A DNA stretch of 25,961 nucleotides from Poteriospumella lacustris (lineage: Eukaryota; Sar; Chrysophyceae; Chromulinales; Dinobryaceae). Positions within the stretch are counted from its first letter, which is position 1. Each line of letters opens with the position of its first letter. Under the pieces are notes generated by a model that ran no database searches, was not told the origin of the DNA, and was given only the letters and a program-made list of their open reading frames with translations. Where the stretch lies: the NCBI GenBank assembly GCA_008000375.1, contig SMOI01000004.1, positions 230,667 to 256,627 on the forward strand, read 5' to 3'. Shown piece by piece: positions 18,524 through 25,961 of the stretch. The position numbers were made by a program, and so were the translations under genes.

Positions 18524-21500
18524 ATGAATGAAGAAGGAAAGCACAACATTGATTGGTCAGTGCCGCATCCTTCGTTGAGATCGGTCGTTTGGCGAAGAGC
18601 ACTGCCATCGTGGAAAAAAATGCAACAGAATATCTCAAAGTTCTTCATGCCAAAGAAGAAAGGAGTGGCGAATATGGCTTCCCCTCCGAGTGCACCGAAG
18701 GCGGTTCCAACACCAACCAAGGCTGTTTCTGCATCTAGAAAGGAAATAGACGTGATTGACTTGGCCGATAGTGAGTCTATGGGTGCTACTGATGCTCCTC
18801 AGTTGCCGCAAGAGTGTCTGAGAAGTTCGCAAAGTTCTTCCAGCTCCTTTGACCCCAAGGAGTTTCTTAGAAAGCGGGCATTAGAAGATTCTTCTTCTGC
18901 AGAAAAGGAATCATCCAGCCAACAGCCTTCAACAAAGTTTCGGAGGATTGTTATGGGAGTCAGTAGAAACATGCGATCGGTGGAAAATGAATTCGGTGAT
19001 GATTATGAATATGAAAGACCATCGGCGAAGAAAGAAGAGGCTCCCGCCTTAACCAAAATAACATACACGCCATTGGAAAAGCAAGTGGTGGCTATTCGGG
19101 AGAAGTATCCTGACAGCCTATTGATGGTGGAATGTGGCTACCGCATGCGCTTTTTTGGGGAAGATGCCACAACAGCGGCAGCTGTGCTAGGCGTTTGGGC
19201 CCACAAAGACCATAACTTCATGGTGGCCAGTGTCCCCACACATCGAGCTGCCTTTCATTGTCGCCGATTGCTCTCTGCTGGATTGAAAGTGGCGATCGTC
19301 AGACAAACAGAAACCGCCGCAATTCGTAAAACCTCGAAAGGCGGAAGCAGTTCACAGACGTTTGACCGAAATGTAGCGGGTATATTCACTGCGGGCACCC
19401 TCGTCGATGACGATGATCCTGCATTTGATGGGCTTATGATGTTTTCACGGTTTGGAGGTGCAGCAAAGCCAGCGGAAGGTGATGGGAGTGACGGCGAAAG
19501 CGATGGTGATGAAGGCGACAACCCTACTACATCTGCGGTGGAAAACGCCGGCGATGAAGATGGACAAGATCACTGGATCGTATCCTATTACGAGCAGCCC
19601 GTTAGTGCAGAAGCGCCTGTTCGATCGAGAGAGGATGTCATCGATCTCTCGACAGTTTCTACCTCCAATGTGATTGACAGGGAAGGTGCTCTCGTGGCCG
19701 TCTGTGTTCGGGCTCACCAGTTGTGGATCCGGTCGTTCGTCTTGGACACGGTGCATCAATCGCTCGTTGACTTTCTCGACATGCTGCAGGTATGAAAACC
19801 TTAAATCTCATCTTCTACTGTTGTTTTCCTTTTTTTAATTTTGTGGCTTGTTGCTGCTCATAGCCGGTGGAAGTAGTCGCACCAGAAAGTCTTTCCAACG
19901 CCTCACGCGATATCGTGTTGGCCTATCTGGATCAAGCGCAGCGCCGGCAACCTCAACAAGCAGCAAAAGGTGTTGAGGCAGATGATGAGGCAGATGATGG
20001 AGAGGAGGAAGAAGAAGAGTCTGCGACAGAAGCAAAGGCGCCGTCAGTGTCGACCACCCGTCGATTGATGCAGCGGATAAAATGGCTTTCACCGAAGATT
20101 TATTCCACTCCACCGCCGCCATCTTCCTCCTCCGCACTGCAGTCTTGGAACAAGGTGCTCTCCCCCGTTGGCAGATTGGCAATGCGTGGACTACATGAGT
20201 ATCTGAGAGAGTTCCAACTGGAATCAGTGTTGGAGTCGCCCAGTGCGAACATTCACGATCCACTGCTGGTGGAATCATCCTTCTCCGCCCCATGCACGGT
20301 ACCATCTTCATCGGGATCATTGCCATTGCCATCAGCTGTGACCTCCACCGAAACCGCTTCATTTGCCTTGCTGGAGCCTTCCTTTCCATTGGATGGCGTC
20401 ACCGTACGTGATTTAGAACTCTTCGACAGTTTCAGCAATGCCAACGAGGCCTTACGTGGTATTAGCAAGCTCATGACGTACCAGCAACAATACTTGCAGC
20501 ACCAGCAGCATCGGAAGTCTCATACGACGGCCACAACCACGAAAACCCTCTCGGGAGGTCTATTCAGTGTCTTGGATCGTTGCGGTTCGGTCTATGGTCG
20601 ACGAACGTTGAAGAACTGGTTGCTCAATCCTTTGTGTCACGTCCCCAGTATCCGCGCCCGTCAAGAGGCCATCACATGGCTTCTACCCGCATTTACAAAC
20701 AGTGCCGATGTCGTCCCTTATCGTGATGCAAGTGTTTCCCCCGCGATGCTGCGTCAAGAAGTGCAGCACTTTGTACACCGCGTCCAAGATACGCTGAAGA
20801 GAGCTCCTGACATCGAGAAAATGCTCACGTCGCTGCAATTCAATCGCATCGCACCATCTCGATTGAAAGCCCTGCTCGCATTAGCGATACGTCTGCAGGG
20901 GTTGTACGTGGCACCGATTGTCGATGGCCATTTGTCACCCGGTGCAGACGCTACTCCGTCGCCTTCGCTTCCCTCGTTGTTACGCCGCCCAGACTATCTA
21001 CCTTCCTGGTTGACCTATCACATTCGACGGGTGAATTTTCAACAGTTGGCGAAGCAAGCCATGCAATTCGATGAAGCAATTGTATTGACAACGGTGGCGT
21101 CCTTTGCTGCGGCGTCACATACGAGCGATTACGATCCCACGAAGATCGCCGAAGAAAGCTTAACGGGTTTCTTCGACGCTGCGACAGAAGATCGATACCC
21201 AGCTTTGGCAGCCTTACGGGCCGAGAAGCAAGAAGTAGAAGCGGCCATTGCCCAAGAACTACAAGCGATACGTACACAGTTGCGCAAGCCTCAATTACGG
21301 TTTACATCGTTACGCAGTGGCGCCTTGTCCTGCATCGAGCATTTGATTGAATTACCACTCGCAGAGGAGAAGAAAGTACCGGGTCATTGGATCAAGATGA
21401 ACTCGACGAAGCAAGTCGTCCGCTTCCATGTTCCCACGGTCATCGCGTGGCAAGAGCAATTGTATCGTATTCGCGATGAATGCAAGATCGTAGGCCGCGA

Positions 21501-22581
21501 TACCTGGCGCAGCTTTGTCAGTGAAGTGAAGGTGGCCATCCATGAGGCCATGCGCACGGCGACGGCTGTCTTGGGAGCCCTCGATGCGATGCTCTCCCTG
21601 GCGCAAGTTTCCGCGCAGCCCGGGTATGTTTGCCCCGAATACACAGCCGAGTCGATCGCGTCCACTGCGGGAGAACGTCGTTTGCATATCGACGAAGGTC
21701 GTCATCCGGTGTTGGAGAAACGGTTCGCGGATTCGGATACGCCGTATCTGGCCAACAACGTGCACTTGACAGCAGCACAAGCAAGTCAAGGTGGGAGCGC
21801 GAGCTCCGCATCGGATCGCTTGGTTCAAATTGTGACCGGTCCGAATCTGGGTGGAAAGTCGTCGTATTGTCGCATGGTGGCTCTGTTGGCCCTCCTGGGG
21901 CAACTGGGAGCTTATGTACCCGCTCGACGTGCGGAAATGGTTGTCTTCGACAACATTCTCACCCGCATGGGGTCCGAAGATGATTTGCACAGTGGACGAT
22001 CCACGTTTTTGTGTGAATTGGTGCGCACGAATGCCATTCTCCGCCACGCAACCTCCCGCTCGTTGGTGGTGATTGACGAACTAGGCCGCGGGACAGCCAC
22101 CCATGATGGGTATGCCATCGCGCAAGCGACCTTGTGGTATCTACTGGATCGCATTCGTTGTTTCACGCTGTTCATCACGCATTTCCCACAAATCGCACAG
22201 TTTCGTCGCCAATGGCTGCGACGATCAGCAGTTGCTGACCAACCGTCAGGAGAAGGCCACGAGGACACCGATCCCATCGGGATAGACGGTACCGTGGAAG
22301 CCCACGTGGTTCTATCACACATGAGTTATGTCGAGCGCGTTGTGGATGCAACGACAGGAGAGACGGAAGTGACGTTTTTGTACAAATTGGTGGAGAGTCC
22401 CGCACGAGGATCCTTCGGTATCAATGTGGCTCGCCTGGCGGGGATGAAGAAAAGCATCTTGGAGCGCGCGATGAGTAAAGCCCGTGAAATGCAGGAGGTG
22501 ACGTGGTCGCAGTGGTCCCAAGGACGACCTTCCACCGCGATGGACGTGCTTGATGAGGATCGTCCCACTGTTGCGTTGTGA
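18524..22581 (+). CDS. MSH3: DNA mismatch repair protein MSH3
   Basis: Exons 18524-19789 and 19864-22581 join in phase 0 to about 1327 residues. A PCNA-interacting box, QQNISKFF, lies at 34-41; since such boxes sit at the very N-terminus of MSH3/MSH6 proteins, the ATG at 18620 (residue 33) may be the real start. A disordered Ser-rich segment follows. The mismatch-binding MutS I domain (about 180-295) has the MSH3-type VECGYRMRFFGEDA and PTHR motifs. The connector domain crosses the intron and holds an acidic insert (DDGEEEEEES) at about 465-478. The core/lever domain begins near 655 (LFSVLDRCGSVYGRRTL). The ATPase carries Walker A TGPNLGGKSS (1080-1089, Lys1087) and Walker B with DELGRGT (Asp1160, Glu1161), then ITHF. 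With MSH2 it should form MutS-beta, which binds insertion/deletion loops in the nucleus. Confidence 0.95.
19790..19863 (+). other. Spliceosomal intron in MSH3
   Basis: Donor GTATGA follows CAG; acceptor CTCATAG precedes CCG, after a long T-rich tract. It is 74 nt, phase 0. Reading through hits a stop at once; splicing restores the MutS connector domain. Confidence 0.9.
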
Positions 22582-23280
22582 AACGGTGTGGCGGTGGCCG
22601 AACAAAACTCGGCAGGTGCTCCACTAGCAGGCGTAGGCAGCGATGGACAGACGAGTGTTCACATACATACCTGTGTCGCTGTCATTCATCAACTGTAAGA
22701 TAACTCGACCCCGTGTGCGATGTAGGGAGTGTTCGTCCACCGTTCTCAAGGAGCGGCCCCATAGACATCAACCGACGCCAGCTGCTTCTTCAGAAAAAGT
22801 CCCAGCGCGCGAGTCAAAAGCCTTTTCCATCTCACAGCACCATACATACAACCCCGTTTGTACCCGTTCTCAGACCGTCAGCAACGCACAATCATCAGTA
22901 GAACAACCACAAGCAGTGATCCCCAACGCAACGCATCGCAACGAAAACGAAAACGAAAAGCATATGGCAAAGCTAACTCTCACCCTCTGTTCAAAGGCAC
23001 ATCATGGTTGGGTTGTGTGTTTGGTTGTGTTTCTACAAGAACCATCATCTAACATCTACGGCCATCTCACATGGCATGCAAACTGTACCGGAGAGAGAAG
23101 AGCAGGAAGAGAGAGCGAGAGCACGAGGGACAGGACAGAGCGGGATCATGCCGTTTTCTGGTTCTTGATTTCACTCGTCCATCCATCCATCCATCCATCC
23201 ATCAATCAACCAACCAACCAAACGACGCGGGCGTGTACAACATGAAAGCTTCGCGGTTACCAACAGTCTCATTGCACCAC
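22582..23280. other. Convergent 3' region between MSH3 and KH gene
   Basis: About 700 bases between two facing stop codons. It holds an open frame of 200 codons (22643-23245, +) with an ATG, but its protein is dominated by translated simple repeats and has no domain, so I treat it as non-coding. Other content is AACGAAAACGAAAA-type low complexity near 22938-22960 and a TCCA microsatellite. Confidence 0.55.
23178..23222. repeat. TCCA/ATCA/ACCA tetranucleotide microsatellite
   Basis: Six or so TCCA units pass into ATCA and then ACCA units. It lies about 60 bases past the stop of the KH-protein gene, probably in its 3' UTR. Confidence 0.9.
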
Positions 23281-25610
23281 TTACGTCATGGCCGGTGGGT
23301 TCGGATCTGCGCCTGCTGCCTTGCCATACGCTTCATACCATTCCTTGTATTGCTTTTGGTACGCTTCCCATGCTGCTGTCGCCGCCTAAAGATAGAACAC
23401 ACAAACATAAACGCAAACGAACGTAAATAAGAAACGCCTCGATCACCGACTATGCGACCTGATGGGTCACTTACCGCAGGATCGGCACTCGCCGCGTCAG
23501 CGGTGGCCGTTTGAGCCGTGGCGGCCGCTTGGCTACCGGTTGCATCAGCAGCAGCCGCGGCAGCGGCAGGATCATACGAAGCGGCAGCCGCCGTCTCCTT
23601 TGTCGTCGTTGCCGCCGCCGAAGCATCGGCAGCAGTGGTGGCAGTGGCAGTCGTGGCTGCGGCTTGACCCGTCGCCGCTGCCGTATTCGCGGCGATTTGC
23701 TCTTCGGTCGGAAGAGTGATTCCCTCCGGAGGAGGCGTGCCCTGCGGCGGAGAGTAAGCCCCGTAGTACATCCGGGCGGCGGCTTCACCGTAGTACGCAG
23801 CGTACTGCCAGTAGGCGGTATGGTACGCCGCCAGATCGGCAGCACTGACGTCGGCAGTACCGGCCGCCGCCGCGGCGGCTGCACCAGCAGCGGTAGGTGT
23901 ACCAGCCGTCGCTGAATATCCAGCAGCAGCTGCTCCATAATACGCCGAATATGCCGCAGCCGCCGAGTAAGGATCATAATACGAGCCGTACGCGGCCGCA
24001 GCGGCACCATACGCGCCATAGGCAGCATACGGATCCGCACTGTTTCCACCACCCGAAGGCCCCCGCAGCCCTCCTCCTCCTCCAGTGGCGGGATTGACCA
24101 AGGAATTTGTCGCCACGATCATTTCAATCTCATATTTCGCGGTTTGTTGTCCTTCCACGGGGCCAGAAATGTTGATCGTTCGCATCGGTGGATTGGTGCC
24201 AATGTCCGCCGTCGGCGGAATCTGAATACGAACACGGTGACGGTTCTGGATCTCCTTGATCGAGGCGCCACCTTTGCCAATGATAATACCCACACGATCA
24301 TCAGGCACCAGCATCTGCATCGCATTCGCACTGGCATTGTACGCATTCGCAGCACTCTGTTGTTGCGATTGGAAGGTCATGAAAATCTCCATTTGCGCGG
24401 CATCCACCGCTTCTTTCGTATCCGCACCAATGCTCAACGTTCGTACGTTGGGGTCATTCTCATCGGGTTGTGGTGGGACTTGTACATACGACTTGGTGCG
24501 ATCTTGGATACCCTTGATCGTCGCACCACCTCTACCGATGATGATACCCACTCTGTCGTTCGGGACCGGCAGCTTCACGACGAAGGCATGATCCAGCTCA
24601 CGACCACCGCCTCCGCCACCACCGCCTCCACCACCACCGCCTTGCATACTGTTCTTCTTCAAATCCCGTTCGATGATATCCTCGATACGTAACTTGGCCT
24701 CGTCGACATTCTCCTTCGTACCACGAATGACAATGCTTCGTAATGTCTCTCCCGGCTTCATTTCATTCTCTTTGGCGATTTGTACATTGACTTGCAGAGT
24801 GGATTGAATGCGGGCAATATTTTCACCACCACGACCAATGATCAAACCCACCATATTGTTGGGTACCCGCATTTCAATTTGATATTCTGAGCCACCCGGA
24901 CCGTAGTGCGAATCCGATCCACCACCGTTGTTGATCTCTGCCAAACGTTGCAGTTGTTCATTTTTCAAACGCATGGCTTGTTCAGGATTGAACAAAATGG
25001 AACGCACTTCCTTCAATGCCTTCTCGACCGCTTCCTCTGAACCTTCAATGTGCACATGCAAATCGTCGTTGTCGTCGGGATGGTTTCCGGTCGACGGCGC
25101 ACCATCTTTTGACGCACCACGACCTCGAATTAAAATCTTCGCACCCGTGGCATCCTGCATTTGCTTTTGTGTAGCTCCTTTCGGACCGATGAGCAAGCCT
25201 ATACAGTTGTCACGTTGATCAGTCAAGATGGTCGTTATTACCGCGCAAGCTCCGAACGACATTCAAGCTCAGCTGCAAATCACTCACCCAAAAAGTTGAT
25301 TTCGGGGTAATCCTTCACGGGAATATACACCTTTTCGAATTTCTTCGCACCCACTATATTGAAATACACGGCGTTAGCATGGGGAATGGTCCCGTGATGG
25401 TCATGGGCTTACATCCAGAATGGTCTCCTTCTTCCCATCTCTTTCTCTTTCCTAATTCGCTACCTCCTCCCATAGCGCCTAGAAGAATTTCATCCAAAAG
25501 ATTTGTTTCATTCCTGATCGGGTCAAGCTTTCCATACGGAGACACTTACCAGACAGCTTGGCCGCGATTTCTCGGGCTCGCGCCAATGCATCAGCAGCAG
25601 CGTTCGACAT
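23281..25610 (-). CDS. Four-KH-domain RNA/ssDNA-binding protein, FUBP/KHSRP type
   Basis: I reassembled five minus-strand exons: 25610-25550, 25478-25413, 25353-25288, 25198-23475 and 23385-23281, giving 673 residues. The N-terminus has an ALARAREIAAKL helix and a basic GKRKRW patch (likely nuclear signal). KH1 (about 50-130) starts VYIPVKDYPEINFLGLLIGPKG and is of the SF1/branch-point-binding type. KH2 (168-245, loop GRGG 186-189), KH3 (268-340, GRGG 286-289) and KH4 (355-430, GKGG 372-375) are of the FUBP type. A 13-Gly run separates KH2 and KH3. The rest is Ala/Tyr/Gly-rich and ends with Tyr motifs, one in the last exon (AAWEAYQKQYKEWYEAYGK), like the tyrosine motifs of FUBP proteins. Expected role: nuclear RNA or single-strand DNA binding in splicing, decay or transcription control. 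Confidence 0.92.
23386..23474 (-). other. Spliceosomal intron 4 of KH gene
   Basis: Donor GTAAGT after GCG, acceptor TCTTTAG before GCG, 89 nt, phase 0. Splicing replaces a random-looking read-through tail by a Tyr-rich AAWEAYQKQY-type motif and a stop at 23281-23283. Confidence 0.9.
25199..25287 (-). other. Spliceosomal intron 3 of KH gene
   Basis: Donor GTGAGT, acceptor CTGTATAG, 89 nt, phase 1. It splits a Gly codon in the KH1 core (EINFL-G-LLIGPKG). Joining recreates the conserved SF1-like block. Confidence 0.95.
25354..25412 (-). other. Spliceosomal intron 2 of KH gene
   Basis: Donor GTAAGC, acceptor CAATATAG, 59 nt, phase 1, the shortest in the window. It joins RKRWEEGDHSG to LGAKKFEKVYIP. 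Confidence 0.85.
25479..25549 (-). other. Spliceosomal intron 1 of KH gene
   Basis: Donor GTAAGT, acceptor ATTCTTCTAG, 71 nt, phase 1. It joins the first exon (start ATG at 25610, 20 codons plus one base) to the GKRKRW-coding exon. Confidence 0.88.
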
Positions 25611-25961
25611 TGTGACAACCAAAAATACGACTTGTTTGACAAGCACGACTCGGTATATCAATCTGCTTGACAGGGATTGAGCCCGAGAGGTGCCAAGGAT
25701 ATTTTTAGCGGACGCCGATCGATACAACAACAAGGCCAACGAGGAGGACCGCCGATCAACCAAAACTACCCAAACTGTACCACCCGATCCCAGCCCAACA
25801 CAAACCTACCAAAGCAGCTGTGGCTTCATTCAGAGGAAATCCTCAACTATCCATGAAGGGAATTCCTCACCATGTGCAGACTCACTTCGACCACACTCAC
25901 ACCCCACCGTTGGCTTGCGACGCGACCGATCATCACACGGCTCTCTGGCCTCACACACACA
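25611..25961. promoter_or_regulatory. Upstream region of the KH gene
   Basis: Non-coding by my reading, holding the leader and promoter of the minus-strand KH gene. The plus strand is rich in A and C from about 25745 on. No TATA box or other gene was recognised before the window ends. Confidence 0.45.

Noticed and set aside
21352-22047. 231-codon frame antisense to the MSH3 ATPase region
   Set aside because: The opposite strand encodes unmistakable MutS motifs; the antisense frame shows no domain.
22643-23245. 200-codon open frame with ATG on the plus strand
   Set aside because: It lies between two facing stop codons, its C-terminal part is translated TCCA/ACCA microsatellite, its middle is AACGAAAA-type low complexity, and no domain or signal is seen. 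It needs RNA evidence to be called.
23286-23474. Read-through C-terminus of the KH protein after residue Ala at 23475
   Set aside because: The donor GTAAGT and acceptor TTTAG fit well, and the spliced end gives a FUBP-like tyrosine motif instead of a random tail.
25199-25262. Apparent start of the KH protein at 25262 (MSFGACAV...)
   Set aside because: These codons are intron 3; the conserved KH1 core EINFLG continues only when the intron is removed and exons up to 25610 are added.
1-25961. Search for tRNA, rRNA, CRISPR-like arrays, transposase or reverse transcriptase genes
   Set aside because: None was recognised by eye in coding or intergenic parts; a tRNAscan and Rfam run would be needed to exclude small RNAs.

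Overview
The window reads as a gene-dense nuclear segment from a microbial eukaryote. Protein-coding genes have short GT-AG introns (seven supported, 59 to 89 nt), no operons or Shine-Dalgarno sites, and encode eukaryote-only domains (PX, VPS9, TIR with ARM and SAM, KH proteins of the FUBP type, MSH3). Nine genes fill about 26 kb. The style (compact, intron-poor, moderate GC, low-complexity Gln/Ser/Thr/Ala tracts) would fit a protist or alga such as a stramenopile, but nothing seen here fixes the lineage and that guess is weak.

Layout from left to right: a membrane-anchored alpha/beta hydrolase (+, 42-1562, possibly open at the window edge); a large helical, HEAT-like protein with a disordered tail (+, 2254-5810, one intron); a degenerate inverted copy of the end of the next gene (+, 6059-6325); a PDZ-PX-VPS9 protein, probably an endosomal Rab5-type exchange factor (-, 6687-9256, one intron); an EamA/DMT-type membrane transporter (+, 9559-10734); an ankyrin-repeat protein (-, 11127-12119); a 1242-residue ARM-like / TIR / SAM-like protein with the catalytic TIR glutamate kept (+, 12482-16210); a secreted or ER-lumen protein of unknown function (-, 16533-18179); the mismatch-repair protein MSH3 with a PCNA-binding box (+, 18524-22581, one intron); and a four-KH-domain RNA/ssDNA-binding protein of FUBP/KHSRP type whose first KH resembles SF1 (-, 23281-25610, five exons that I reassembled from splice signals).

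After the first two genes, the strands mostly alternate, so promoters are shared between divergent pairs (9.3-9.6 kb, 12.1-12.5 kb, 18.2-18.5 kb) and 3' ends face each other (10.7-11.1, 16.2-16.5, 22.6-23.3 kb). The genes are functionally unrelated housekeeping or signalling genes and do not form a pathway. The most unusual items are the rearranged SARM1-like ARM-TIR-SAM protein and the inverted partial duplicate of the VPS9-coding 3' end, which lies directly downstream of its parent and could fold the extended transcript into a long hairpin.
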